Below, piece by piece: positions 17,866 to 26,674 of a stretch of DNA of 64,000 bases. The stretch spans positions 372,001-436,000 of the forward strand of contig NZ_JASVDS010000003.1 of the NCBI RefSeq assembly GCF_030285365.1, given 5' to 3'. Every line of letters begins with the position of its first letter. The first letter of the stretch is position 1. The notes beneath the pieces were generated by a model. The model was given only the letters and a program-made list of their open reading frames with translations, was not told the origin of the DNA and made no database searches. This DNA is from Roseateles subflavus (GTDB lineage: Bacteria > Pseudomonadota > Gammaproteobacteria > Burkholderiales > Burkholderiaceae_C). The translations under genes and the position numbers were made by a program.

Positions 17866-18429
17866 TCAGGCCGCCTGCGTCACCAGCAGGCCGCCGCTCG
17901 TGAAGAACTGGCCGGCGCCCAGGTGGTGCAGGGCGCGCCGCTGCACCTCGGGCTGGTCCACCCAGCGGCCGTCGACGAAGGCCCAGTCCTCGGCCCAGGC
18001 GTGCACGACCTCGGCCAGGAAGAGGTCGTAGCGGTGCTCGACATAGGGCTCGGGATAGACCACGCACTCCAGCCAGGCGAGGCAGCCCTCGATCAGCGGG
18101 GCATCCACCTTCTGCCCCGGGCGAGCCTGGATGCCGTAGCGGGCGAACTTGTCGAGGTCCCGGCCGCTCACATGGCCGACGTCGGCCGTCAGCTGGGCCT
18201 GGCCGGCGCAGGGCACGGCCAGCACGAACTCCCCGGAGGCGTCGACGAGCTCACGCGTGTACGTGGCCTTGTCGATCACCACAGCCACCTTGGGCGGGCT
18301 GAAGTCCAGGGGCATGTTCCAGGCCGCGGCCATGACATCACGATGACCCTCATGCTGGCTGGCGACCAGCACGGTGGGACCGTGGTTGAGGAGACGACTG
18401 ACTTGGCGGAGATCGACAGGAACGCGCAT
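17866..18429 (-). CDS. Flavin reductase-like FMN-binding protein
   Basis: A 187-residue protein of the flavin reductase-like split-barrel family. Members bind FMN and reduce free flavin with NAD(P)H or serve as the small component of two-component monooxygenases. Typical stretches are VASQHEGHRDVMAAAW, FSPPKVAVVIDKATYT and GEFVLAVPC near the N-terminus. The ATG at 18429 is preferred to an upstream TTG. No oxygenase partner is adjacent. The 276 bp between its end and the GGDEF-EAL gene contain a G-rich purine tract but no recognisable gene. Confidence 0.82.
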   Translation of the reverse strand: MRVPVDLRQVSRLLNHGPTVLVASQHEGHRDVMAAAWNMPLDFSPPKVAVVIDKATYTRELVDASGEFVLAVPCAGQAQLTADVGHVSGRDLDKFARYGIQARPGQKVDAPLIEGCLAWLECVVYPEPYVEHRYDLFLAEVVHAWAEDWAFVDGRWVDQPEVQRRALHHLGAGQFFTSGGLLVTQAA

Positions 18430-18665
18430 GGGAAGAGGGGAACAGGCGGTACAGCTCAAGGCCTGCGTCAGGCCAAGCAGCGATTGTCCGCAGCCCTTCT
18501 TCTGCCGTCAGGATCGAAAGGCAAGAGGATGTAGCAAGGTGTTGCAAAAGGGATCGGGATTTGCCCGGGGTCAAGCCCCTGCTTGGGGGTTGGGGCGGTT
18601 TCGTTGCAGATTGGTATCAGTGATGGGCGCAGATCGCCCGCGGACAGATACCACTGCCTGACCGA

Positions 18666-20012
18666 TCATGGCGTGCGGGCAGACCGCTCGGGGCCGAGCA
18701 CGGCGGCCCATTCCCCGCCCTGGGCGATGGCCTTGAGCATGCCCCGCTGGCGGGGCTGGGCGTTGCAGGGTTGTTCGTCCCAACGGCTGCGGAAGCGCGT
18801 CTCCATGAAGCGCTGCTGTTCGGCCGCGTCCAAGGCGCGGACGAAGCTCAGGCGAGCCGGCCAGGCGGCTTGCTCGGCGGCGCCGTTGGCGTCGGCCACC
18901 TGGAGACTGGTGATGCGGTCGTCCAGGGTGGGGCGCGGCGATGTCCACAGCAACTCGGCGGCCCGGCGGCAGTCGTCCTGCCGTTCCGTGTCGCGGGCCG
19001 GTCCGGCGCGCGTGCAAGCTTTGTGGAGGGCGTGGTTGGCGCGGATCGTCGGCCAGATCCGGATCTGGTCCTCGAGCAGACCCAGTCCCTCCTGCAGCGC
19101 GAGGCCGGGGGCCTCTCCTTCCACCAGTGGCAGGAGCAGACCCATGAAATCCTCCTGGTAGCTGCGGGCGTAGCGCGCAGCGCGGATGCCGGCCCAGCGG
19201 GCCTCGGGAATGTCGATCGCTTCCCGGAACTCCGGCAGCCAGGCCAGCAGGTTCTCGGGCTCGATCTCGCGCCAGGGCTTCAGCGTGGCCGGGCCGCAGT
19301 AGGGCTCGTCGAAGCAAAAGTGGCGGGCGACGCGCCAGAGTTGCCAGACCAGGGGGTCGCGGCCGCCTTCGGCCAGCGCACGCAGTGCCGGCATGTGGAT
19401 GGCGCCCTCGCGTCCGTGGTGGACGCTGATGCCGATGAAGGCGGCCGCCGCCCGGCTGCGGATGTCCCCGCGGGCCTGGAGCTGCACGATCCAGCGCTGC
19501 ATCAATCGCTGTCGGACCGCCGAGCGGGTCTGATATCCCGCCTCCCGGATGCTCGCGTCGGCCCGGGCCGTCATGGCGGCGTGGTCCAGTGGGGCGTCCG
19601 CGCTGTGGTCCACAGGATGGGCGCGGTCCAGGGCGGCCATGGCCTGCAGATGCGCCGCCTGGCCGTGGCTGCACCATTGCTTCTCGATCTCAGCGATCTG
19701 CTCGGGAGGCAGTTCCCAGGAGCGCCGGCCCGCCACGGCGCGCGCGGAGGCCGACACGGCCGGCGGGGCGGAGGCGGGGGAGGCCGCAGACGCCACTGGC
19801 CCCGCTGCAGACCCTGCCGCGGACGTGGTGTCGGCGGCCGAGGTGGAGGTCAACGGTCTCCCGGCGCCGCCGGTGACGCCGGCAGCGCCGTCGCGCCCCA
19901 TCGCCAGCCAGCCGCCCGCGCCCGCCACCAGCAAGGCGCCCAGCACCAGTCCCTGACGCACGCGTCGGCCGCGGCGTCCTCCCTCATCAGTCCTTGTTGT
20001 CATGGGCGGCAT
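18666..20012 (-). CDS. Membrane-anchored protein of unknown function
   Basis: I do not recognise a family. From ATG 20012 the product has about 448 residues: a basic cytoplasmic N-terminus (GRRGRRVRQ), one hydrophobic segment (about 21-38), an Ala/Ser/Pro-rich linker to about residue 95, and a mainly helical domain with several Trp. It contains six or more cysteines (HFCFDEPYCGP and others), suggesting an oxidising, periplasmic location with disulfides. GGATGG nine bases before the ATG is a possible ribosome site; a second ATG at 20003 is equally usable. It lies 61 bp downstream of serB in the same orientation but has no evident link to serine synthesis. Downstream is a weak inverted repeat (GGTATC...GATACC, about 18610-18655). 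Confidence 0.7.
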   Translation of the reverse strand: MPPMTTRTDEGGRRGRRVRQGLVLGALLVAGAGGWLAMGRDGAAGVTGGAGRPLTSTSAADTTSAAGSAAGPVASAASPASAPPAVSASARAVAGRRSWELPPEQIAEIEKQWCSHGQAAHLQAMAALDRAHPVDHSADAPLDHAAMTARADASIREAGYQTRSAVRQRLMQRWIVQLQARGDIRSRAAAAFIGISVHHGREGAIHMPALRALAEGGRDPLVWQLWRVARHFCFDEPYCGPATLKPWREIEPENLLAWLPEFREAIDIPEARWAGIRAARYARSYQEDFMGLLLPLVEGEAPGLALQEGLGLLEDQIRIWPTIRANHALHKACTRAGPARDTERQDDCRRAAELLWTSPRPTLDDRITSLQVADANGAAEQAAWPARLSFVRALDAAEQQRFMETRFRSRWDEQPCNAQPRQRGMLKAIAQGGEWAAVLGPERSARTP

Positions 20013-20073
20013 GCTAACGCGCCATCCGTGCGTCCCGGCCTCGCCCGCGGGCCAGCGCCCTGGGGTGTGACGT

Positions 20074-20766
20074 CTAGCGCAGCACCTGCAGCAGCTGCTC
20101 CAGCCCGCCCTCGTTGATGGCGACCATGGCCTGCTCGCGCACACGCGGCTTGGCGTGGTAGGCGACCGAGAGGCCGGCCACGCCCATCATCGGGAGGTCG
20201 TTGGCGCCGTCGCCCACGGCCAGGCACTGGGCCGGCGTGGCGCCGATCTCGGCGGCGCACTGCAGCAGCATGCGGCGCTTTTCCTCGCCGTCGCAGATCT
20301 CGCCCCAGGCCTGCATCACGAGGCCGCCGGTGAGCGCGCCGTCGACGATCTCCAGCTCGTTGCTGCGCACGAAGTCCATGCCCAGCTCGGCGGCCACGTG
20401 GCGCGTGAAATAGGTGAAGCCGCCCGAGACGAGCAGCAGCTTCAGCCCGGCCGCCTTGAGCGCCGCGCACAGCTCGCGGGCGCCCGGGTTGAACTGCAGT
20501 CGCTCGCTGAGCACCTGGTCCAGCGCGCTCGTCGGCACGCCCTTGAGCAGCGCGAGGCGGCGGCGCAGGCTGTCCTTGAAGTCGGTGATCTCGCCGCGCA
20601 TGGCGGCCTCGGTGATGGCGGCGACCTCGGCCTTCTTGCCCGCGGCGGCGGCAATCTCGTCGATGCACTCGATGTTGATCAGCGTCGAGTCCATGTCGAA
20701 GGCGGCCAGCCGGAAATCGGCCAGTCGCAGGGGCGGCGTGAAGCCTTGGGTGACGAGAGCGCTCAT
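20074..20766 (-). CDS. serB: Phosphoserine phosphatase
   Basis: SerB releases L-serine from phosphoserine, the last step of serine synthesis, in the cytosol. The 230-residue protein is a HAD-family phosphatase: motif I DMDST (24-28, nucleophile D24), motif II in LLLVSGGFTYF, and motif IV GDGANDLPMM. It is a short SerB lacking the N-terminal ACT-like extension of the 322-residue E. coli enzyme, so feedback control by serine through that domain is not expected. It follows mfd after a 27-bp gap and is probably co-transcribed with it. Confidence 0.94.
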   Translation of the reverse strand: MSALVTQGFTPPLRLADFRLAAFDMDSTLINIECIDEIAAAAGKKAEVAAITEAAMRGEITDFKDSLRRRLALLKGVPTSALDQVLSERLQFNPGARELCAALKAAGLKLLLVSGGFTYFTRHVAAELGMDFVRSNELEIVDGALTGGLVMQAWGEICDGEEKRRMLLQCAAEIGATPAQCLAVGDGANDLPMMGVAGLSVAYHAKPRVREQAMVAINEGGLEQLLQVLR

Positions 20767-20793
20767 GAGGGGAGGGAAGTCGTTGAAATGGAA

Positions 20794-23700
20794 TCAGTCC
20801 TGCTTCAGCGGCGCGCCCAGCAGGCGCAGCACCTCGCGGATGGCCTGGGCGCGGTCCTTGGGATCGCTCAGGGCCTTCTCGATGCGGAGCTTGTCGTTGC
20901 CGACGAGCTTGATGTTGCGGTTCTTCTGCACCAGCTCGATCACGCGCATCGCGTCGATGGGCGGGTTGGGGCGGAAGTTGATGTTCATGACCGACGGCGC
21001 GGCGTCGATCTTCATCACGCCATAGGGCTTGGCCAGCACGCGCAGGCGGTGGGTGTCGAAGAGCGTCTGGCCCTGCGCCGGCAGCTTGCCGAAGCGGTCG
21101 GTGATCTCCTCCAGCATGGCGTCGATCTGCTCGGCCTTGTCCGCCGTGGCGAGGCGCTTGTAGAGCGAGAGCCGCACGTGGACGTCCCCGCAGTAGGCGT
21201 CGGGCAGCAGGGCGGGGGCGTGCAGATTGATCTCGGTGTTGGCGCCGAACACGCCGCCCAGCGGCGAGAGCAGGTCGGGTTCGCGCCCGGCCTTCAGCGA
21301 GCGCACGGCTTCCGAGAGCATGTCGTTGTAGAGCTGGAAGCCCACTTCCATCATGTTGCCGCTCTGGTTCTCGCCCAGCACCTCGCCGCAGCCGCGGATC
21401 TCGAGGTCGTGCATGGCGAGGTAGAAGCCCGAGCCCAGCTCCTCCATCTGCTGGATGGCCTCCAGGCGCTGCGCGGCCTGCTTGGTCAGGCCTTCCACGT
21501 CCGGCACCATGAGATAGGCGTACGCCTGGTGGTGCGAGCGCCCGACGCGGCCGCGCAGCTGGTGCAGCTGCGCCAGGCCGAACTTGTCGGCGCGGCTGAT
21601 GACGATGGTGTTGGCGCTCGGCACGTCGATGCCCGTCTCGATGATGGTCGAGCACAGCAGCACGTTGTGCTTGCCCGTCACGAACTCGCGCATCACCCGC
21701 TCCAGCTCGCGCTCGGGCATCTGGCCGTGGGCCACGACGATGCGGGCCTCCGGCAGCAGTTCCTCGAGCTTCTGGCGCCGGTTCTCGATGGTCTCGACCT
21801 CGTTGTGCAGGAAGTAGACCTGACCGCCGCGTTTGAGCTCGCGCAGCACGGCCTCGCGGATGGTGCCGCTGTTCTCGCTGCGGACGAAGGTCTTGATGGC
21901 CAGGCGGCGCTGTGGCGCGGTGGCGATGACGCTGAGGTCGCGCAGGCCCTCCAGCGCCATGCCCAGCGTGCGCGGGATCGGCGTGGCGGTGAGCGTGAGC
22001 ACGTCCACCTCGGCGCGCATGGCCTTCATCGCCTCCTTGTGGCGCACGCCGAAGCGGTGCTCCTCGTCGATGATGAGCAGGCCCAGGCGCTTGAACTGCA
22101 CGTCCGGCGAGAGCAGCTTGTGCGTGCCGATGACGATGTCGATGCTGCCGTCGGCCAGGCCTTCCATCGCGGCCTTGATCTCCTTGGCCGAGCGGAAGCG
22201 GCTCATCTCGGCCACCTTGACGGGCCACTTGCCGAAGCGGTCCGCGATGTTCTGGTAGTGCTGCTCGGCCAGCAGCGTGGTCGGCGCCAGCAGGGCGACC
22301 TGCTTGCCGCCCATGACGGCCACGAAGGCGGCACGCAGCGCCACCTCGGTCTTGCCGAAGCCCACGTCCCCGCACACGAGGCGGTCCATGGGCTTGGGGC
22401 TGATCATGTCCTGGATGACCGCGTGGATGGCCGCGCGCTGGTCGGGCGTCTCCTCGAAGCCGAAGGAGGCCGCGAAGGCTTCGTAGTCGTGGCCGGAGTA
22501 GCGGAAGGCATGACCTTCGCGCGCCGCGCGGCGGGCGTAGAGGTTCAGCAGCTCGGCGGCGGTGTCGCGCACCTGCTCGGCGGCCTTGCGCTTGGCCTTC
22601 TCCCATTGCGCCGAGCCCAGCTTGTGCAGCGGCGCCTCTTCGGCCGACACGCCCGTGTAGCGGCTGATCAGGTGCAGCTGGGCCACGGGCACGTAGAGCG
22701 TGGCCTTGTCGGCGTACTCGAGGTGCAGGAATTCCGAGGGGCCGTCGCCCAGATCGATGTTGATCAGCCCCTGGTAGCGCCCGATGCCGTGGTTCATGTG
22801 CACCACCGGGTCGCCGACCTTCAGCTCGGAGAGGTCCTTGATGAGCGCGTTGACGTCGCTCACCAGCTCCTGCTTGCGACGGCGCCGCGTGGTGGGCGTG
22901 GTGGCGAAGAGCTCGGTCTCGGTCAGGAACTGGATCGCGATGCCCGCGGGGGCGGCGTCCGGCTCGTGCCAGAAGAAGCCGGCCGCCAGCGGCGCCGCGG
23001 TGATCGCGAACTTCTCGTCCGAGGTCAGGAACTCGGCCAGGCCGGCGCAGGACGGCGGATCGATCTTGTTGTCCCGCAGCAACTCCAGCAGGCTCTCGCG
23101 GCGGCCCTCGCTCTCGGCCACGATCAGCACGCGGTGCGGCGTGGTCTTGAGGTGCGAGGCGAGGCGGGCCAGCGGTTCCTGGGCGCCACGCTCGACACTG
23201 ATGTCCGGCAGCGGGCGGGCGTAGTCCACCGCCTCGGCGCCGCGCACGCTGAACACGGCCCGCGAGCGCGTGGCGCCGAAGAAGTCCTCGACCCGCAGGA
23301 AGAGCTCCTCGGGCGGCAGGATCGGCCGTTCCGGGTCGTGCTGCAGGAAGCGGTGGCGCTCGCGGGTGTCCGTCCAGAAGCGGCTGAGGGCCTCGTCGAC
23401 CTCGCCATGCAGCACCAGGGCGCCATCCTCGGGCACGAAGTCGAAGAAGCTGGCCGTCTGCTCGAAGAACAGGGGCAGGTAGTACTCGATGCCCGCGGTG
23501 GCGAGGCCCGTGCCCATGTCCTTGTACAGGCGGGACTTGCTCGGGTCGCCGTCCATCTTCTCGCGCCAGCGGGCGCGGAAGGCCTGGCGGGCGGCCTCGT
23601 CCATGGGGAACTCGCGGCCGGGCAGCAGGCGCACCTCGGGCACGGGGTAGAGGCTGCGCTGGCTGTCGGGGTCGAAGGTGCGGATCGAGTCCACCTCGTC

Positions 23701-24279
23701 GCCGAACAGGTCGACGCGGTAGGGCACCGGCGAGCCCATGGGGAAGAGGTCGATCAGGCCGCCGCGCACGGCGAACTCGCCGGGTGACACCACCTGCGAG
23801 ACGTGCGCATAGCCGCCCAGCACGAGCTGGGCCTTCAGTGCCGACTCGTCGAGACGCTGCTTCTGCTTGAACTGAAAGGTGGTGGCGGCGAGGAAGGACG
23901 GCGGCGCCAGGCGGGTGAGCGCGGTGCTCGCGGGCAGCAGGACGACGTCGACGTCGCGCTGGTCCTGCGGCTTGTCCTTGGCCTGCAGCAGGCGCCACAG
24001 CGTGGCCAGGCGCTCGGAGATGAGGTCCTGGTGCGGGCTGAAGGTGTCGTAGGGCAGCGTTTCCCAGTCGGGGAAGACGGCCACGCGCAGCTCGGGCGCG
24101 AAGAACTTGAGCTCGTCCTCCAGGCGCTGCGTGTCTCCCGGCTCGGCGGTGACGAGGGTGCACAGCCGGCCGGCCTCCAGCTGCTGGCGGCAGAAGCGGG
24201 CCAGGAGCAGGGCGTCGGCCGAGCCCGGCGGGCGGGGCAGCGAGAACTTCTTTCCGGGGGCGATCAGGGGCAGTTGCAT
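20794..24279 (-). CDS. mfd: Transcription-repair coupling factor
   Basis: Mfd displaces RNA polymerase stalled at DNA lesions and recruits UvrA to start nucleotide excision repair. The 1161-residue protein has the UvrB-like N-terminal region, the RNA-polymerase-interaction domain (GDPVVHMNHGIGRYQGL), a superfamily 2 translocase with Walker A GDVGFGKT (637-644) and DEEH box (738-741), conserved helicase motifs such as RADKFGLAQLHQLRGRVGR, and the C-terminal TRCF domain. The length matches E. coli Mfd (1148). The ATG at 24279 opens a typical Mfd N-terminus. A promoter for the divergent small basic protein lies about 200 bp upstream. Confidence 0.97.
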   Translation of the reverse strand: MQLPLIAPGKKFSLPRPPGSADALLLARFCRQQLEAGRLCTLVTAEPGDTQRLEDELKFFAPELRVAVFPDWETLPYDTFSPHQDLISERLATLWRLLQAKDKPQDQRDVDVVLLPASTALTRLAPPSFLAATTFQFKQKQRLDESALKAQLVLGGYAHVSQVVSPGEFAVRGGLIDLFPMGSPVPYRVDLFGDEVDSIRTFDPDSQRSLYPVPEVRLLPGREFPMDEAARQAFRARWREKMDGDPSKSRLYKDMGTGLATAGIEYYLPLFFEQTASFFDFVPEDGALVLHGEVDEALSRFWTDTRERHRFLQHDPERPILPPEELFLRVEDFFGATRSRAVFSVRGAEAVDYARPLPDISVERGAQEPLARLASHLKTTPHRVLIVAESEGRRESLLELLRDNKIDPPSCAGLAEFLTSDEKFAITAAPLAAGFFWHEPDAAPAGIAIQFLTETELFATTPTTRRRRKQELVSDVNALIKDLSELKVGDPVVHMNHGIGRYQGLINIDLGDGPSEFLHLEYADKATLYVPVAQLHLISRYTGVSAEEAPLHKLGSAQWEKAKRKAAEQVRDTAAELLNLYARRAAREGHAFRYSGHDYEAFAASFGFEETPDQRAAIHAVIQDMISPKPMDRLVCGDVGFGKTEVALRAAFVAVMGGKQVALLAPTTLLAEQHYQNIADRFGKWPVKVAEMSRFRSAKEIKAAMEGLADGSIDIVIGTHKLLSPDVQFKRLGLLIIDEEHRFGVRHKEAMKAMRAEVDVLTLTATPIPRTLGMALEGLRDLSVIATAPQRRLAIKTFVRSENSGTIREAVLRELKRGGQVYFLHNEVETIENRRQKLEELLPEARIVVAHGQMPERELERVMREFVTGKHNVLLCSTIIETGIDVPSANTIVISRADKFGLAQLHQLRGRVGRSHHQAYAYLMVPDVEGLTKQAAQRLEAIQQMEELGSGFYLAMHDLEIRGCGEVLGENQSGNMMEVGFQLYNDMLSEAVRSLKAGREPDLLSPLGGVFGANTEINLHAPALLPDAYCGDVHVRLSLYKRLATADKAEQIDAMLEEITDRFGKLPAQGQTLFDTHRLRVLAKPYGVMKIDAAPSVMNINFRPNPPIDAMRVIELVQKNRNIKLVGNDKLRIEKALSDPKDRAQAIREVLRLLGAPLKQD

Positions 24280-24479
24280 GGGGCGCTACAAACAGGAACG
24301 GCCCCTCGCGGGGGCTGGCGGGATTGTAGGGAGGCGAGGGGCGAAAGCTGTCAGCAGCGGTGAAGGCTGGGTTCGTTCCGGGGGCACCGCACGCCGCGGC
24401 ACGCCCGGCGCCCGCACGGGCGCGGCGCCCGGTCGGAGGCGCCCGATGGACGGGGCTGGCGGCCGGGGCCCGCATTCGG

Positions 24480-24494
24480 GCTAAAATAGCGAGT
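24480..24494 (+). promoter_or_regulatory. Putative -10 region (TAAAAT) for the small basic protein gene
   Basis: GGGCTAAAATAG around 24478-24489 contains a TAAAAT box (24482-24487), an A/T-rich island in GC-rich sequence and a common sigma-70 -10 form in Burkholderiales. It lies about 70 bp before the small gene's ATG. No clear -35 was found, so the call rests on the -10 and the downstream terminator. Confidence 0.5.
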
Positions 24495-24556
24495 TGATCC
24501 GCGTGAAGCTGCCCAAACAGCTGCCGTCATCAATTTACAACCCTATTGGAGCCACC

Positions 24557-24724
24557 ATGGGCAACAAGATCATCACCGAGGCCGCCAAGCGCGCCGCCCC
24601 CCGTCCCGTCCCCGCCAACGGCGTGAGCTTCACGCACGGCCGCGGCAACTGCACGAGCCTCGAGCGCGGCACCCACACCCGCAGCAAGAAGAACCCCGGC
24701 AAGCGCACCCACAAGGGCGGCTGA
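24557..24724 (+). CDS. 55-residue highly basic small protein, unknown function
   Basis: A short gene with strong signs of being real: TTGGAG six bases before the ATG, a TAAAAT box about 70 bp upstream, and an intrinsic terminator 27 bp after the stop. The 55-residue product is very rich in Lys/Arg/His, with few acidic residues, one cysteine (C32) and glycine-rich ends. It reads HGRGNCTSLERGTH in the middle and closes with KKNPGKRTHKGG. There is no signal peptide or membrane segment. The charge suggests binding to RNA, DNA or the ribosome, but that is inference; I recognise no family. It is divergent from mfd. Confidence 0.75.
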   Translation: MGNKIITEAAKRAAPRPVPANGVSFTHGRGNCTSLERGTHTRSKKNPGKRTHKGG

Positions 24725-24751
24725 TCGACCGGCGGTCTTCCCGACTGCATG

Positions 24752-24780
24752 ACGGCGCCTGCGAGGGCGCCGTTTCCTTT
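24752..24780 (+). terminator. Rho-independent terminator after the small basic protein gene
   Basis: An 8-bp perfect stem ACGGCGCC (24752-24759) / GGCGCCGT (24766-24773) with a 6-nt loop is followed by a T-rich tract (TTCCTTTTCT). It ends the short transcript of the 55-residue protein. Confidence 0.88.
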
Positions 24781-24782
24781 TC

Positions 24783-24825
24783 TGAGCCTCATTCTTGAGT
24801 CTCATTCCTGAGCCCCACTCCTGAG
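24783..24825. repeat. Three 13-bp direct repeats (TGAGYCYCAYTCY)
   Basis: TGAGCCTCATTCT (24783-24795), TGAGTCTCATTCC (24796-24808) and TGAGCCCCACTCC (24809-24821) follow one another exactly, then a TGAGG remnant. They lie between the terminator and the FAD oxidoreductase start, 72 bp before its ATG. Confidence 0.85.
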
Positions 24826-24896
24826 GTCGGCTTGCCATCCAGGCCGGACTCGTTTCTCATCCCCACTGGGTTATCGCCACGCCCCTGAGGACCTCC

Positions 24897-26564
24897 ATGA
24901 TCCGCATCACCGAACTCCGCCTGCCGCTGAACCACGCCGAGGACGAGCTCCGGCCGGCCATCGTCCAGCGCCTGGGCCTGAAGTCCAGCCAGCTCAAGAG
25001 CTTCCAGATCTTCAAGCGCAGCCATGACGCGCGCAAGAAGACGGCCATGCTGCTGATCTACACGGTGGACTGCGAGGTGGAGGACGAGGCCGCCGTGCTG
25101 GCGCGTTTCGAGGGCGACACCCACGTCAAGCCCACGCCCGACACGAGCTACCACTTCGTCGGCCACGCGCCGGTGGACTTCTACAACCGGGGCGACAAGC
25201 TGCGCCCCGTGGTGATCGGCTTCGGCCCCTGCGGCATCCTGGCGGCGCTGATCCTCGCGCAGATGGGCCTGCGCCCGATCGTGCTGGAGCGCGGCAAGCA
25301 GGTGCGCGAGCGCACCAAGGACACCTGGGACCTCTGGCGCAAGCAGAACCTGCACCCGGAGTCGAACGTGCAGTTCGGCGAGGGCGGCGCCGGTACCTTC
25401 TCGGACGGCAAGCTCTACAGCCAGATCTCCGACCCCCGCTTCCTCACGCGCAAGGTGCTGACCGAGTTCGTGAAGGCCGGCGCGCCGGAGGAGATCCTGT
25501 ACGTCTCCAAGCCCCACATCGGCACCTTCCGCCTGGTGAGCATGGTCATCAAGATCCGCGCCGAGATCGAGGCGCTGGGCGGCGAGATCCGCTTCCAGCA
25601 GAAGGTCAACGACCTGCTGATCGAGCCCGGCCAGGACGGGCAGCAGCATGTGCGCGGCGTGGTGCTGGAGAGCGGCGAGCAGATCCGCGCCGACCAGGTC
25701 ATCGTCGCCCTCGGCCACAGTGCGCGCGACACCTTCCAGATGCTGCACGCGCGCGGCGTCTACATGGAGGCCAAGCCCTTCTCGATCGGCTACCGCATCG
25801 AGCACCCGCAAAGCCTTATCGACAAGGCCCGCTTCGGCCCGAATGCCGGCAATGCGCTGCTGGGGGCGGCGGACTACAAGCTCGTGCACCACGCGAAGAA
25901 CGGCCGTTCGGTCTACAGCTTCTGCATGTGCCCTGGCGGCACGGTGGTGGCGGCGACCTCCGAGCCGAACCGCGTCGTCACCAATGGCATGAGCCAGTAT
26001 TCGCGCAACGAGCGCAATGCCAACGCGGGCATCGTGGTGGGCATCAGCCCGCAGGACTACCGGCAGGACGGCAAGACCGAGGGCCCGGTCAGCCCGCTCG
26101 ACGGCATGGCCTTCCAGCGCATCTGGGAGTCGCGTGCCTACGAGCTGGGCGGCGGCGGCTACATCGCGCCGGGCAGCCTGGTCGGCGACTTCATCAAGCG
26201 CCAGGTCAGCTCGGAGTTCGGCAGCGTGGTGCCCTCCTACAAGCCGGGCGTGCACCTGACCAATCTGCAGGAGAAGGGCCGCGGCAGCCTGCCCGACTAC
26301 TGCCTGGACGCCATCCGCGAGGCCCTGCCGGCCTTCGGGCGGCAGATCCGCGGCTTCGACATGCACGACGCCGTGCTGACGGGCGTCGAGACCCGCACCT
26401 CCAGCCCGCTGCGCATCACCCGCGGCCGGGACTACCAGAGCCTCAATGTGCGCGGCCTCTACCCGGCCGGCGAGGGCGCGGGCTACGCGGGCGGCATCAT
26501 GTCCGCCGGCGTGGACGGCATCGAGGTGGCCGAGGCCCTGGCCCGGGAACTGCTGGGCGCCTGA
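24897..26564 (+). CDS. FAD-dependent oxidoreductase (COG2509-type)
   Basis: A 555-residue flavoprotein of the broad COG2509 group, found in many bacteria but functionally undefined. An N-terminal domain of about 100 residues (IRITELRLPLNH, SQLKSFQIFKRSHDAR) precedes the FAD-binding GFGPCG (108-113). FGEGGAGTFSDGKLYS follows and GLYPAGEGAGYAGGI lies near the C-terminus, both typical of the group. The electron donor and substrate are unknown. It is cytosolic, with no signal or membrane helix. The ATG at 24897 follows three 13-bp direct repeats. A 19-bp perfect inverted repeat lies 29 bp after the stop. Confidence 0.85.
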   Translation: MIRITELRLPLNHAEDELRPAIVQRLGLKSSQLKSFQIFKRSHDARKKTAMLLIYTVDCEVEDEAAVLARFEGDTHVKPTPDTSYHFVGHAPVDFYNRGDKLRPVVIGFGPCGILAALILAQMGLRPIVLERGKQVRERTKDTWDLWRKQNLHPESNVQFGEGGAGTFSDGKLYSQISDPRFLTRKVLTEFVKAGAPEEILYVSKPHIGTFRLVSMVIKIRAEIEALGGEIRFQQKVNDLLIEPGQDGQQHVRGVVLESGEQIRADQVIVALGHSARDTFQMLHARGVYMEAKPFSIGYRIEHPQSLIDKARFGPNAGNALLGAADYKLVHHAKNGRSVYSFCMCPGGTVVAATSEPNRVVTNGMSQYSRNERNANAGIVVGISPQDYRQDGKTEGPVSPLDGMAFQRIWESRAYELGGGGYIAPGSLVGDFIKRQVSSEFGSVVPSYKPGVHLTNLQEKGRGSLPDYCLDAIREALPAFGRQIRGFDMHDAVLTGVETRTSSPLRITRGRDYQSLNVRGLYPAGEGAGYAGGIMSAGVDGIEVAEALARELLGA

Positions 26565-26592
26565 GGCCGCGGGAGTCGCCGGGCGCCGGGCG

Positions 26593-26637
26593 GGGCCAGG
26601 TCTTGCCGTGCGCGCCCCGCACGGCAAGACCTGGCCC
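26593..26637. repeat. 19-bp perfect inverted repeat (strong hairpin)
   Basis: The left arm 26593-26611 (GGGCCAGGTCTTGCCGTGC) is exactly complementary to 26619-26637, with a 7-nt loop GCGCCCC. There is no T-run on either side. It sits between the FAD oxidoreductase stop and the polysaccharide deacetylase start (38 bp before the ATG). It could stop or protect the upstream mRNA, or act as a bidirectional structural or protein-binding element. Confidence 0.9.
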
Positions 26638-26674
26638 TGACCGCGGACGCGGCGGCGCTGGCGACAATCCCGCC

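Noticed and set aside
18571-19677. A 368-codon minus-strand frame inside the unknown protein gene
   Set aside because: It overlaps the longer frame 18666-20012 in another phase and is a Pro/Arg/Gly-rich shadow without start context.
20155-23787. A 1210-codon plus-strand open frame opposite mfd
   Set aside because: Antisense shadow of mfd and serB, with no recognisable domain and low-complexity composition.
20000-24475. A 1491-codon minus-strand frame overlapping mfd in another phase
   Set aside because: Arg/Ala/Pro-rich frame-shifted reading of mfd; the true mfd frame has all family motifs.
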